From: G963665085 sp963665085 | GTDB lineage: Bacteria > Bacteroidota > Bacteroidia > Bacteroidales > JAAAOM01 | Direction of reading: 5' to 3' | DNA length: 64,000 bases | NCBI GenBank assembly: GCA_963665085.2 | Contig: CAXXXS010000001.1 | Coordinates: 4,774,001 to 4,838,000, forward strand | In this document: in pieces, positions 18,833 to 28,316 of the stretch | Layout of the letters: each line of letters opens with the position of its first letter | How positions within the stretch are numbered: position 1 is the first letter of the stretch | Position numbers and translations under genes: made by a program | Notes under the pieces: model-generated | What the model was told of the DNA's origin: nothing | Database searches by the model: none | What the model saw: only the letters and a program-made list of their open reading frames with translations

Positions 18833-20158
18833 ATGATCGAAGAAACATTAAAATACCTTATCGAGGATCTCAAGATAAAATCATCAGATAAACTACTTCT
18901 GGCTATAAGTGGCGGTATCGATTCTATTGTAATGCTTGATATTTTTTCTCAATTACCATTTGAAGTTACTGTCGCCCATTGTAATTTTCAGCTTAGAGGT
19001 AAAGAATCTGATGGCGATGAATTATTTGTTAAGAACGTAACCGAAAAATTATCCATCCCTTTTCATACAATTAGATTTGAAACACAGCATTACGCCGAAT
19101 CAAACAATCTATCGATACAAATGGCTGCCCGTGCTCTGCGATATGATTGGTTTGAAAAATTAAGGGTAAAACTTCAATATGATTATATCGCTATTGCCCA
19201 TAATGCTAATGACGTTGTTGAGACATTTTTCATTAACCTATCAAGAGGGACTGGAATAAACGGACTTTCAGGGATTAAAGCAAAAACAGGGTCGATAATT
19301 AGGCCACTACTCCCCTTTTCCCGATTAGAAATTGAAAGCTATTCAACAAAAAACGACATTAATTTTAGAGAAGATGCAAGTAATGCTTCTGATAAATACC
19401 ACAGAAACAGGATTCGTCACCATATAATTCCTGAATTTTTAAAAATAAATCCATCTTTTCTATCAACTATGTTAGAGAATATTGATAGACTAAATGATGC
19501 TTCAGTCTTTTTAAAGGGTGAACTGGAAAAGAAAAAAAATAAGCTTATTACAGAGAATGAAAACTCAATTAGAATACCAATAAAACAGTTACAAGAAGAA
19601 CAAACAGATACATTTGTTCTTTATGAATTGATACGAGAATATGGCTTTAATTCATCTCAAATAAAAGACATCTTAAATTCTATTAACAACCAACCGGGAC
19701 AAATATTTTTATCTTCTACATATAAATTAGTAAAGGATAGAGAAGCACTCATTATTAGCAAACTAAAGCAAGCAACAGTTAACAGCTTCGAAATTTTTGA
19801 AGGTATAAATCAAACCCTGGAACCTATATCCTTAAAACTTGAAATCTTAGAAAAACAGGTCGACTTCAAGCCTAACAGAGATGAAAATATCGCCGAATTT
19901 GATGCAGACAAAATTGCATTTCCTCTGTACGTAAAAAGATGGGAAGCAGGCGACTATTTTTATCCCCTTGGCATGAAAAACAAGAAAAAGCTTAGCGATT
20001 TTTTTGTTGACAGAAAATTTTCTATCATAGATAAAGAAAATATTTGGCTACTAACTTCGAAAACTGAAATTATTTGGATTATCGGTCACCGAATGGATAA
20101 TAGATACAAAGTTACCAAAAGTACCTCCCGAATTCTTAAAATAGCACATTCATATTAA
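18833..20158 (+). CDS. tilS: tRNA(Ile)-lysidine synthetase
   Basis: A 441-residue enzyme that attaches lysine to C34 of tRNA-Ile2, so the CAU anticodon reads AUA. The PP-loop ATP motif SGGIDS is at residues 26-31, with AHCNFQLRG, AHNANDVVETF and NRIRHHIIP following. The C-terminal TilS domain has the VKRWEAGDYFYPLGM and KKLSDFFVDRK motifs. Its stop codon touches the first SatD palindrome. Confidence 0.95.
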   Translation: MIEETLKYLIEDLKIKSSDKLLLAISGGIDSIVMLDIFSQLPFEVTVAHCNFQLRGKESDGDELFVKNVTEKLSIPFHTIRFETQHYAESNNLSIQMAARALRYDWFEKLRVKLQYDYIAIAHNANDVVETFFINLSRGTGINGLSGIKAKTGSIIRPLLPFSRLEIESYSTKNDINFREDASNASDKYHRNRIRHHIIPEFLKINPSFLSTMLENIDRLNDASVFLKGELEKKKNKLITENENSIRIPIKQLQEEQTDTFVLYELIREYGFNSSQIKDILNSINNQPGQIFLSSTYKLVKDREALIISKLKQATVNSFEIFEGINQTLEPISLKLEILEKQVDFKPNRDENIAEFDADKIAFPLYVKRWEAGDYFYPLGMKNKKKLSDFFVDRKFSIIDKENIWLLTSKTEIIWIIGHRMDNRYKVTKSTSRILKIAHSY

Positions 20159-20233
20159 TCGGTAATATAGCCGATATTTTGCTTTTATCGGTTTTATTAC
20201 CAATAAATTATTATTATCGGCTATATTACCGAT
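20158..20233. promoter_or_regulatory. Three evenly spaced operator-like palindromes before the SatD gene
   Basis: Three 18-bp sites begin at 20158, 20187 and 20216, a regular 29-bp step. Site 1 is ATCGGTAATATAGCCGAT, site 2 ATCGGTTTTATTACCAAT (weaker) and site 3 ATCGGCTATATTACCGAT. Sites 1 and 3 are exact reverse complements, and each has ATCGG/CCGAT arms. Site 3 lies where the -33 region would be for the -7 box at 20243, so binding there should block transcription. SatD itself ends in a helix-turn-helix, so autoregulation is the simplest reading. Confidence 0.75.
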
Positions 20234-20242
20234 AATTAATTT

Positions 20243-20250
20243 TATTTTTG
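20243..20250 (+). promoter_or_regulatory. Bacteroidota-type -7 box
   Basis: TATTTTTG fits the TAnnTTTG consensus of the primary Bacteroidota sigma factor, 26 bp before the SatD ATG and 9 bp after the third palindrome. Confidence 0.6.
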
Positions 20251-20275
20251 TATTTTCACAAAATAATTTATAGCT

Positions 20276-20956
20276 ATGAACAAAGCAACCATGTCTGCTG
20301 ATATTATCTCATATACACTTCTAAACTTAAGTGATAAAAGAAAGATTGACATTAAAATAAAGGAAGTAATAGCTCTGTTAACTGAAAAATTTAAAGATGA
20401 GACATTCTATGGTAGAAATGTTCAGGGGGATTACATTGAATGTGCAATGAACAATCCCAAACATATACTAAGAATTGCACTCATTTTTAAAACATTTATA
20501 AAATCGCTTGAATTACCTGGCATTAACACAACTAAATTAAAATACTTTAAGGAACACGGCATACGACTGGCTGTGGCAGTTGCTCCCTTAAAAATACTTG
20601 ACATTGAGAATGGAATAATTGATGGGGACGCGATTTACCTGTCAGGAAGAGCTATAAAAAACATGAGTACCTCGGATAAGAAAAAAATAATTATTAAGAA
20701 TACGATGTTTTTTAAAAGTCCAGATGAACAACTCCAAGACCAATTTGATACAATTTTTTCCTTATTAGACGTTATTATATCTAAATGTTCGGCAAAACAA
20801 TGCGAAGTAGTTTATCATAAACTTATGGGGTTGAGTGAAAAAGAAATCTGTAAATTATTAAACAAGAACCAATCCACAATCAGTCAGCATTCTAACGCTG
20901 CCGGGTGGCAATCAATAGACAAATCTGTTATTCACTTTGAAAAAACTGTTAACTAA
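20276..20956 (+). CDS. SatD-family protein with C-terminal helix-turn-helix
   Basis: A 226-residue protein of the SatD family, found with DUF3307 membrane proteins. The N-terminal part (MSADIISYTLL, GDYIECAMNNPKHILRIAL) is typical, and the last 50 residues hold a helix-turn-helix: GLSEKEICKLLNKNQSTISQHSN. Its stop overlaps the next ATG (TAATG). The palindrome array just upstream makes it a candidate autoregulator; the biochemical role of the family is not established. Confidence 0.85.
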   Translation: MNKATMSADIISYTLLNLSDKRKIDIKIKEVIALLTEKFKDETFYGRNVQGDYIECAMNNPKHILRIALIFKTFIKSLELPGINTTKLKYFKEHGIRLAVAVAPLKILDIENGIIDGDAIYLSGRAIKNMSTSDKKKIIIKNTMFFKSPDEQLQDQFDTIFSLLDVIISKCSAKQCEVVYHKLMGLSEKEICKLLNKNQSTISQHSNAAGWQSIDKSVIHFEKTVN

Positions 20957-21687
20957 TGCTTTACAAACTAATACTTCTACAACTTACAGCTCATCTTTTT
21001 GCTGATTTTATCTTTCAATCTCAAGAGTGGAGTGATAAAAAGGGAGAACAAATCCTCACAAAATATCATATCTACCATGTCCTTGTTGTTTTTGTTTTCT
21101 CCTATCTGTTTTCTCTAGATTTAAACTTCTGGTGGGCATCTTTATTACTAAGTGTATTCCATTTGATTACAGATATTTTTAAAAGCTATATGCAATTAAA
21201 ACATCCAAACAAGAATTATTTTTTCTCTGATCAAATAATTCACCTGTTGTTTCTCTCTGTTATCACAATAGTTTATAATCATTTTCATAGCATTAACTTT
21301 TTATTTGATATAGAATTAAAAACAATTGCTGTTTTTGCTGCTTTTGTTTTTTGCACCAAACCTTCTAATATTCTAGTGAAATACATCTTTATTGCATTCT
21401 CAATAAATTCTCCACTGGAGAAACCTCTCACTGAAAATAATATTGAGGCGACAAAAGTTTCAAAAGAAAAAAGTCTTCCCAATGCAGGAAAACTAATCGG
21501 TATTGTAGAACGACTTTTAGCATTGGCACTAATTTTATCCGGACAATACGGTGCTGTTGGATTAATAATCGCAGCTAAATCTATTTTACGTTTTAATGAT
21601 ACTCAAAAAGCAGAATATGTGTTGGTTGGCACATTATTAAGTTTTGGGATTGCTGCTTTTCTGGGAATCTCAATTAATTTACTTTAA
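20956..21687 (+). CDS. DUF3307 integral membrane protein
   Basis: A 243-residue protein with about six membrane helices. The N-terminal LLQLTAHLFADFIFQSQEWSD and HVLVVFVFSYLF, followed by SVFHLITDIFKSYMQ, are diagnostic for DUF3307. It is translationally coupled to the SatD gene by a TAATG overlap, the pairing usual for this family. Function unknown. Confidence 0.85.
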   Translation: MLYKLILLQLTAHLFADFIFQSQEWSDKKGEQILTKYHIYHVLVVFVFSYLFSLDLNFWWASLLLSVFHLITDIFKSYMQLKHPNKNYFFSDQIIHLLFLSVITIVYNHFHSINFLFDIELKTIAVFAAFVFCTKPSNILVKYIFIAFSINSPLEKPLTENNIEATKVSKEKSLPNAGKLIGIVERLLALALILSGQYGAVGLIIAAKSILRFNDTQKAEYVLVGTLLSFGIAAFLGISINLL

Positions 21688-21692
21688 CGAAA

Positions 21693-22337
21693 TTACTCGC
21701 TTTTCTTATAACTAACAGAAATACCAGCTCTTGAAGAAGTATTTATGGTTGTCTCATAATTTGGTAAACTTTCAACATAATTAAGAAAATCATTTATACC
21801 ATATGATCTACTAGAAACATTATGGGCAGTGAAACATCCTCCAACCTTTAGTTTGGGATCAACATCAATAAAATATTGTTTGTACCAGTCTTTGTCTGCA
21901 TCAGAAAAAACAAAATCAAAAGCACCGTCTAATTCTTTTACCAGATCATGGGCATTTGCCAGACGAGAATCAACAAAATCACTTACACCGGCTTTTTTGA
22001 AATTTTGTAATGCTTCCTGTCTTCTTTCTTCATCAATCTCAATGGTAATTAACTTCCCTCCTGTTTTGCTTAAAGCCCAGGCAATCCAAACCCCAGAATG
22101 CCCTGTGGAAGTTCCTATTTCCAAAGCGCTTTTATAATTATTTTTAATAATAATATCATACAATGCTTTACCATCTGAATAGGGAACATTTAAATCATTC
22201 CATGAGTTTTTATTTGTTTCGAGAAAAGCTTTTACTTTATTATCGATCTCTTTATTATCGTTTTGGGCATTTGTGCAGGCCATACCACTAATAAAAATCG
22301 CAAACAAAAAATATTGTATAGGTAAATTTACTCTCAT
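21693..22337 (-). CDS. Class I SAM-dependent O-methyltransferase with apparent export signal
   Basis: A 214-residue CCoAMT/COMT-like methyltransferase: SALEIGTSTGHSGVWIAWAL (SAM motif I), ITIEIDEERRQEA (acidic end of beta-2), FDFVFSDADKDWYKQYF with the metal Asp, and VGGCFTAHNV. The first 25 residues look like a signal peptide or lipoprotein signal (MRVNLPIQYFLFAIFISGMAC), which is odd for an enzyme needing cytosolic SAM. A downstream ATG is not close to the domain start, so the hydrophobic leader is probably translated. Confidence 0.85.
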   Translation of the reverse strand: MRVNLPIQYFLFAIFISGMACTNAQNDNKEIDNKVKAFLETNKNSWNDLNVPYSDGKALYDIIIKNNYKSALEIGTSTGHSGVWIAWALSKTGGKLITIEIDEERRQEALQNFKKAGVSDFVDSRLANAHDLVKELDGAFDFVFSDADKDWYKQYFIDVDPKLKVGGCFTAHNVSSRSYGINDFLNYVESLPNYETTINTSSRAGISVSYKKSE

Positions 22338-22484
22338 CTTATTTTAATTTTTTATTATAAAATTAATTCATTAATTGTATAACAATTAAAAAAAAATATC
22401 TTTTGTTTCATCAGTTGAATTTAAAATATAATACAAAATACAGTATTGAGACAACCAATACTAGTATTAAGCCTCATGTAAAAT

Positions 22485-22563
22485 ACGCTTAACCTCCGTC
22501 AGGGTTGTTGGCCACTGACAAGGAGCCAGTCAATGGTTAAGTGGCTCAACCCAAACCTAGCGT
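22485..22563. repeat. Nested palindromic, structured intergenic element
   Basis: Pairs of arms are nested around one centre: ACGCT (22485)/AGCGT (22559), GGGTTG (22502)/CAACCC (22547), GCCAC (22511)/GTGGC (22541) and TGAC (22516)/GTCA (22529), with an alternative TTAACC/GGTTAA pairing. It could be a folded RNA 3' end of the hybrid-kinase transcript or a mobile palindrome. No ORF and no T-run. Confidence 0.55.
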
Positions 22564-22581
22564 TTGACATAACACTAGATT

Positions 22582-24504
22582 TCAAATCACAAGATTTATC
22601 TTTTCAAACAGTTCGTCTTTGTTAATTGGTTTTGAGATAAAATCTGTGCATCCAGCAGACATAGCCTTTTCCTCATCCATTGGTGATGCATAAGCAGTTT
22701 GTGCAATTATTGGAATGTTATGATTTGTTTTACGAATCTCTCGTGTTGCTTCAATTCCATTCAGAATTGGCATTTTTAAATCCATAAGGATCAGTTTTAT
22801 ATCGGGTATTTTATTTAAATAATCTAATACTTCTACCCCATTATTTGCCCGTATAATATTTACATGACTATTTTTAAGAATCTCATTTAAATATAAAAAA
22901 CTAGTTTCATTATCTTCTGCAATAAGAACAGTTAAATCATGAGCTATTTCTTTAAGTAGTTCATTCTGTTTTCTTTTTTCCTTATCAATTTCAGCTTCTA
23001 TATATGGAAGTGTAAAATAAAATGTAGAACCTTTTTTGAGTTCTGATTCAACCCATATTTTACCTCCTAAAAGTTCTATATATGCTTTACAAATCGATAG
23101 ACCGAGTCCAGTTCCTTCCTCACAATTAAGGTGCGCATTATTTGCTTGTCGGAAGCGTTCAAAAATTAGCTCATGCATATCTTCAGGAATTCCTCTCCCT
23201 GTATCTCTCACCCAGAATTGAATCTCTTTTTCTTGAATCTTATACCCAAACGATATTTCTCCATATGATGTATATTTCAAAGCATTATTAATGAGGTTAG
23301 TAAATATCTCCTCAAGTTTTACAGTATCTGAAATTATTTGGCAATTACCAGGTATTCTTTTGTTCTCGTTATTAAGTAAAATGCCTTTTGAATATGCCTG
23401 AGGAATAAAAAATGTCTCTATCTTTTCTAATAATAAGTCTATATCCGTATTCTCATTTACAACTTCAACTTGTCCTGCTTCTATTTTTGATATATTAACT
23501 AAATCACCTATTAGGTTCAACATTCGCATCCCGCTCTGTTCTATTACAGCGAGATAAGCCTGCTGTTTTTCTTGAGATAAGTCTTTTTCTTTTAATAAAT
23601 CAGCAAAACCTAATATACCATTCATGGGAGTACGTATCTCATGACTTAAATTTGCCAGAAAAACAGATTTTAGTTTATCACTTTCCTCTGCTTTTTCTTT
23701 GGCTTTATATAAATCCTCATTCTGTGCCATATACTCCTCATTGAGCGCCTCATATTCATTATTCTTTTGATTTAATTGAATAATCTTTTCTTTTAAATCT
23801 TTTGTTAAAACATTAAGATTTAAACACATTGAATTAAAAGATTGGGATAATATTCCAACTTCATCATTTGATTTAATTTCTATTGTATGATCAAAATTTC
23901 CTTTTGATATTTTATTTGCAGAGTCAACTAATTCATGCAATGGATTTGTTATTCTTTTACTTATATAATAAGCTGATACAATTCCCAGAAATAAAAAAAA
24001 TAATAGAAGAAACACACCGCTATATATACTAGTCCTTAAATTGCGAGTCAATCTTTCACGAGATAAACCAATTCTCAAGATTCCGTATTTCCCATCCACT
24101 ATAGGATAAGAAAAATCATATACAGATTGCTTTCCAAAATCAAGAAGAATAATATTAGATTCCGGACTATTATTCAATGAAAGTAAATCTGAAGGCATCT
24201 CTTCTTCGAAAGAACTTACTGTAACTTTATTATCTGTATTAAGAATAAAAACATAAACTACATCTTTATTACTTTCTTTTATCTTATTAATAATTCTCTG
24301 TTGTCCAACAATATCATTTAGATAAATATGTTCAGCTATATTTGGTTCTGCATTTCTAATCAAGCTTTCTCCTGTTATTTTATAATCCTCCCCCCTATGT
24401 TTATACTCACTAGAAATATAAACTATAATATTCACCAGGCTAAAAACAGTAATTAAAATAATAAAGTATAAAACTATTTTATGTCTGATTTTTAATGCTT
24501 TCAT
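22582..24504 (-). CDS. Hybrid sensor histidine kinase
   Basis: A 640-residue membrane kinase. Order: membrane helix about 10-30, periplasmic sensor about 31-155, second helix about 160-180, HAMP about 180-235, coiled coil, HisKA with His288 in NLSHEIRTPMNG, an HATPase domain (DTGRGIPEDM, GTGLGLSICKAY), and a C-terminal receiver domain with phospho-acceptor Asp575 (LILMDLKMP) and SKPINKDEL. Its ATG overlaps the stop of the upstream binding-protein gene by 4 bp. No output regulator is adjacent, so the phosphate must move to a partner elsewhere. Confidence 0.94.
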   Translation of the reverse strand: MKALKIRHKIVLYFIILITVFSLVNIIVYISSEYKHRGEDYKITGESLIRNAEPNIAEHIYLNDIVGQQRIINKIKESNKDVVYVFILNTDNKVTVSSFEEEMPSDLLSLNNSPESNIILLDFGKQSVYDFSYPIVDGKYGILRIGLSRERLTRNLRTSIYSGVFLLLFFLFLGIVSAYYISKRITNPLHELVDSANKISKGNFDHTIEIKSNDEVGILSQSFNSMCLNLNVLTKDLKEKIIQLNQKNNEYEALNEEYMAQNEDLYKAKEKAEESDKLKSVFLANLSHEIRTPMNGILGFADLLKEKDLSQEKQQAYLAVIEQSGMRMLNLIGDLVNISKIEAGQVEVVNENTDIDLLLEKIETFFIPQAYSKGILLNNENKRIPGNCQIISDTVKLEEIFTNLINNALKYTSYGEISFGYKIQEKEIQFWVRDTGRGIPEDMHELIFERFRQANNAHLNCEEGTGLGLSICKAYIELLGGKIWVESELKKGSTFYFTLPYIEAEIDKEKRKQNELLKEIAHDLTVLIAEDNETSFLYLNEILKNSHVNIIRANNGVEVLDYLNKIPDIKLILMDLKMPILNGIEATREIRKTNHNIPIIAQTAYASPMDEEKAMSAGCTDFISKPINKDELFEKINLVI

Positions 24505-25517
24505 TCGTCTGCTTGTTGATTTACTTTTTCAATCCACTTATTCATCTCCCTTATTGACTGATAGTCACTATCAGAAAGCATAACAAATTTATCCATATAG
24601 ATTTCATTTAGAATCTTCTTTCCTTTAGGATTTGTATGCATCTCTAACAATACTTTTCTCAATTCTGTTTTAAAAAGACTATCACAATCAGGATGAACTA
24701 CAAAAGGAGGCATTGCAAAAGGGCCTAGTTTAGCAATTATCTTTGTTCTTGAGGTAAATGTTGAATCTGTATTATTAAGATATTCCCAGATTAGATGATC
24801 TACTGCTGCTCCATCTACTAGTTTTTGAGCAACAGCCTCAATAGATTTATCATGACTTGTAGTAAAAATATATTCTGAGAAAAAATCATCTGGTGTCGTT
24901 CCTATCCGAGCTAATTCGTAAGTTGGAACAAGTTTTCCTGTATTTGATTTGGGATCTGTAAAAGCAAATTTTTTCCCCTTGAGTTCTTTAAAGTTTGTTA
25001 TATCATTTGCTTTATTAACAATTATATAAGAATAATACACTGTGGTATCATATAAAGAAGGGACTGCAACTAGTTCCATGCCCCAATTATCATGGCCGGT
25101 AACATAAGGGCCTGAACACACAAACGCAGCAACAACCTCTTTTGATTTCACTAAATCATTCATTGTTTTATAATCTTTAGTGAAAAGCATTTTGATATTT
25201 ACATTTAACTCCTCTCCTATATAATCAATCATTTCTTCATAAACAGGTAATGCATTTTCCGGAGATAACATAGCTGCTACACCGATTGTTAGTACATCTT
25301 CATTTTTAGATTCATCTGAGGAAATTTTTATTGTATTTTCCGGTTCTATTTTTGTCTTCTGTTCATAATTACATGAAAATAAAAAACCTAAAAAACAAAA
25401 TACACCATATAAACTTATCTTTGATAATATAGACCAATGAAATATGATAAGTTTATCATATTTAGTCTTGTATTTTGTAATTCTAGAAACTGAATTAAAG
25501 TATCTTCTTGCCTTCAC
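24501..25517 (-). CDS. PhnD-like periplasmic binding lipoprotein, sensor partner of the kinase
   Basis: A 338-residue solute-binding protein of the phosphate/phosphonate (PhnD) type: TIGVAAMLSPENALPVYEEM, AFVCSGPYVTGHDN, KKFAFTDPKSNTGKLVPTYEL and AVDHLIWEYL. The Cys of FLFSC near residue 49 is a likely lipidation site; the 30 or so residues before the hydrophobic stretch are unusually long, so the true start may be a non-ATG codon further in. There is no ABC permease or ATPase nearby; the 4-bp overlap with the hybrid kinase points to a ligand-sensing role. Confidence 0.85.
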   Translation of the reverse strand: MKARRYFNSVSRITKYKTKYDKLIIFHWSILSKISLYGVFCFLGFLFSCNYEQKTKIEPENTIKISSDESKNEDVLTIGVAAMLSPENALPVYEEMIDYIGEELNVNIKMLFTKDYKTMNDLVKSKEVVAAFVCSGPYVTGHDNWGMELVAVPSLYDTTVYYSYIIVNKANDITNFKELKGKKFAFTDPKSNTGKLVPTYELARIGTTPDDFFSEYIFTTSHDKSIEAVAQKLVDGAAVDHLIWEYLNNTDSTFTSRTKIIAKLGPFAMPPFVVHPDCDSLFKTELRKVLLEMHTNPKGKKILNEIYMDKFVMLSDSDYQSIREMNKWIEKVNQQADE

Positions 25518-25838
25518 GATAATATATTCTTAAAGATTAGACAAATAATTCTATACAATAATTATTATAGAGGGAAACTTTATAGAAAACTGGGTCTATT
25601 AATGTGACTATCATAAGAGATTATCCAAAAAATCAACTTCGAAAACTTCTCTTTAACTCTAACTTATCTTACTTATTTTATAAGTTATATTGAGTAAAAT
25701 CGAATGTATTTTCTATAAAATATAGATTCTTGAGATAAACTCTTTTTAACAAATAATAATAAATATACAAAAAATCTTATAACGGAGTAAGTATAAGATG
25801 TTAAATAAAATAAGGTATTCAATTGAAATTTAATATTA
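25518..25838. other. Intergenic, very AT-rich, nothing recognised
   Basis: 321 bp between the binding-protein start and the GH9 stop. No convincing ORF, terminator or repeat. It must hold the promoter of the kinase operon on the minus strand. Confidence 0.55.
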
Positions 25839-28316
25839 TCACAGACAATCGAGGGTATAACCATTGTTTTTAAAAAATCCAATAATATCATCTAATCTAT
25901 TGTACAATTTATCTGTGCGTTTTACACTTGTTCCTAAATGGATTAAAATTATGCTTCCCTTAAAATATCCAGGATTCTTTATTTCAAGTTCTTTTAAAGA
26001 ACTCATAATCCATTCTGAAGATTTATAATTCTTCATATCTGGAGTTGTATAATCAGCATTTGTTCTTATTCCAGGTGTGAAATTTATTAGGTTTAATCCT
26101 AATTGGCTTGACCAATCAGCCACAGCTTGGTTGTACCATTCATAAGGTGGTAAGAAATAAATTGCGGAAGAAATATTAACTCCTGCTTTATCCATTTTTG
26201 TATAATTATTTCTCAAATCCTTCTCAAATTCTGTTCTATTAATCAACAACGAATCTCGTTTACTCCAATCGGCATAAAGTAAATGCTTATCAGAATGAGC
26301 CCCTAAATAATGTTCATCCTGAATTAATGTTTTAATTAATTTTTGATTCTCTTCATTTTCATAAAATTCACCGGTAAAAAAGAAAGATGCCTTAATCTGA
26401 TTTTGCTTCAATGTTTTCTGTATTATTTTTCCTCCTTCATTTAAGTCATGTGCAGAAAAGACCAGGTAAACCTTTGATTGTGTTGTATCCATGCGCACAA
26501 TAGCTCCTTCACTGTCTTTTTCAACATGAAAGCTTTTGGTGTCTTCATGTCCTTCTTTTTCTAAAGAAGAAAATAAATAACTAAGACTTGCGGTACCATC
26601 CATCGTTGGTTCATTAGAAGAATAATCACCTATATCATCATGATAAACAGCCTTACCTCCTTGAAAATTTTCATACTCATCTTCTTCCAATAGTTGAATA
26701 CCGAGCAGACTTTCATAAATTGTGCGGTAAACAGGTCCGTCCACCAAACCACCTTTTGTAGTCAGATCTAAAAGATATGTTATTGAAGAATGTGGAGAAA
26801 CGGGACTATCCCCTCCACTTGGTAAACCGCAGATCATACTTGTCCCCCAGGGATTGCAGCCTAATAACCAATCGATTAAAGCAAATTCCATTTTTATATA
26901 AGAATCGTCTCCAGATAACTGCCTATAAAGTCTTGCTTGTGTTGCTGCAGCAACAACAAAATTATTAGAACACCAAACAAAAGGAACACCAATTTGAAAA
27001 GGATCATCTCCTGCAAAATCTTTAATAGCATCTAACCCCTGTTTCATAAAATACTGATAATGTTTTGAAACAAGAGAATCTTTTGATTGAGCTTGTAAAA
27101 AATGTCCTAAATTTATAAAAGGGTAATATTGATAGTGACGAGCTTTATGCAGTTCCATCCATGGTGTTATTGGCTCCAATTCTCCCCAGTAACTAGCGTG
27201 CGATTTATATTTTTGTTCTTCTGTTAAATTATAAAGAGAAGCAGCTGCCAACTCCAAATCGTCTATATAATTTCCTTCTTCATAGAAATAAGGAGAAACA
27301 ACACATGCTGTTTGACAAACTCCGGGATCTGACAAAGCAAATCCCCATGCTTCAACTGCTTTTTCTTTGAGATTATTAGCTAGTTCTGAGTCATATTCTT
27401 CTATAATTTGAGCTCCCAATGCAAAAGCAGATGAGAATTTTGCTGCTGTTGAAGCTACACCTGTAGTTCTGTTTTTGTGTTTGGATAATCCTTGTGGTTT
27501 TCCTGTTACATAATAAACAGGTCTTGCTTTTCCTAAACCATATGACACCGAGTCCTCTGTTGGCAACCGATAACCACGATGGTCACGATCGTCTGCAATC
27601 TGATTATACATTTCTCCTTTTCCCGGATTCATTTTTTGGAGCCACTCTAATCCCCATAATGCCTCATCTAATATATCAGGAATACCGTTTCCTCCTGGCA
27701 AACCACTTGCTTGAAATTCATCTCGGTATACTTCAGGATTTTGCTGATAAGCAAACAACATCTGATAGACTGCGTTTGCACTTGTAGTGACGTACTGTAG
27801 ATAATCGGATGCATCGTGCCAGCCTCCAGTGACATCAATCTTTTCTCCAGTTCTTGTTGGATGATCTACAATTATTCCATCATGTACATGGCATGAATCT
27901 TTTAGAAAAGGATTAAAACCACAACGCTGCTGACGCATATAATTTAAAATAAAATCTGCCGTTCCTTCATATACATCTTCTGATATGCGAAAAGAAGGAG
28001 AACATGTAGTTGCTACTTTAATATAAAATCCTCCTTTTCTATCGAATTCTGAAAAATCCAGCTGATAAGCTGATTTCTTTCCCCAAATATCACCATTTGC
28101 AGGTTTTACTTTAGCTTCAAATACTTTTTTATTTGTTATAGCATTATAAACCTCGAACAAATTAAACTCGACTGCTTCATCACTCAAAAAGACAGCAATT
28201 TTAGATGATTCAGGTAGGTATCCTAATTGATTGATTCGTATTACACTATCTGCTATAACATTTTGAATATTAAAAAAAAATAGTGATGCGAAAACGTAGC
28301 CAAATATTTTTTTCAT
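25839..28316 (-). CDS. GH9 glycoside hydrolase fused to a polysaccharide deacetylase (NodB) domain
   Basis: About 825 residues with a signal peptide (start at 28316, MKKIFGYVFASLFFF). Domain order: cellulase N-terminal Ig-like domain (about 25-105); GH9 catalytic toroid (about 110-590), with GGWHDASDYLQYV carrying the nucleophile-region aspartates, LLGCNPWGTSM and a late DDIGDYSSNEPTMD with the catalytic Glu region; then a NodB-type CE4 domain (about 610-825) with AHSDKH metal histidines and LPPYEW. The first CE4 motif is degenerate (FSAHD). The combination suggests action on a partly N-acetylated polymer such as a glucosaminoglycan rather than plain cellulose; inference. Confidence 0.9.
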   Translation of the reverse strand: MKKIFGYVFASLFFFNIQNVIADSVIRINQLGYLPESSKIAVFLSDEAVEFNLFEVYNAITNKKVFEAKVKPANGDIWGKKSAYQLDFSEFDRKGGFYIKVATTCSPSFRISEDVYEGTADFILNYMRQQRCGFNPFLKDSCHVHDGIIVDHPTRTGEKIDVTGGWHDASDYLQYVTTSANAVYQMLFAYQQNPEVYRDEFQASGLPGGNGIPDILDEALWGLEWLQKMNPGKGEMYNQIADDRDHRGYRLPTEDSVSYGLGKARPVYYVTGKPQGLSKHKNRTTGVASTAAKFSSAFALGAQIIEEYDSELANNLKEKAVEAWGFALSDPGVCQTACVVSPYFYEEGNYIDDLELAAASLYNLTEEQKYKSHASYWGELEPITPWMELHKARHYQYYPFINLGHFLQAQSKDSLVSKHYQYFMKQGLDAIKDFAGDDPFQIGVPFVWCSNNFVVAAATQARLYRQLSGDDSYIKMEFALIDWLLGCNPWGTSMICGLPSGGDSPVSPHSSITYLLDLTTKGGLVDGPVYRTIYESLLGIQLLEEDEYENFQGGKAVYHDDIGDYSSNEPTMDGTASLSYLFSSLEKEGHEDTKSFHVEKDSEGAIVRMDTTQSKVYLVFSAHDLNEGGKIIQKTLKQNQIKASFFFTGEFYENEENQKLIKTLIQDEHYLGAHSDKHLLYADWSKRDSLLINRTEFEKDLRNNYTKMDKAGVNISSAIYFLPPYEWYNQAVADWSSQLGLNLINFTPGIRTNADYTTPDMKNYKSSEWIMSSLKELEIKNPGYFKGSIILIHLGTSVKRTDKLYNRLDDIIGFFKNNGYTLDCL

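Noticed and set aside
22475..22570. Integron attC site
   Set aside because: Some GTTAA/TTAAC words fit, but the imperfect arms and the absence of an integrase or cassettes do not support it.
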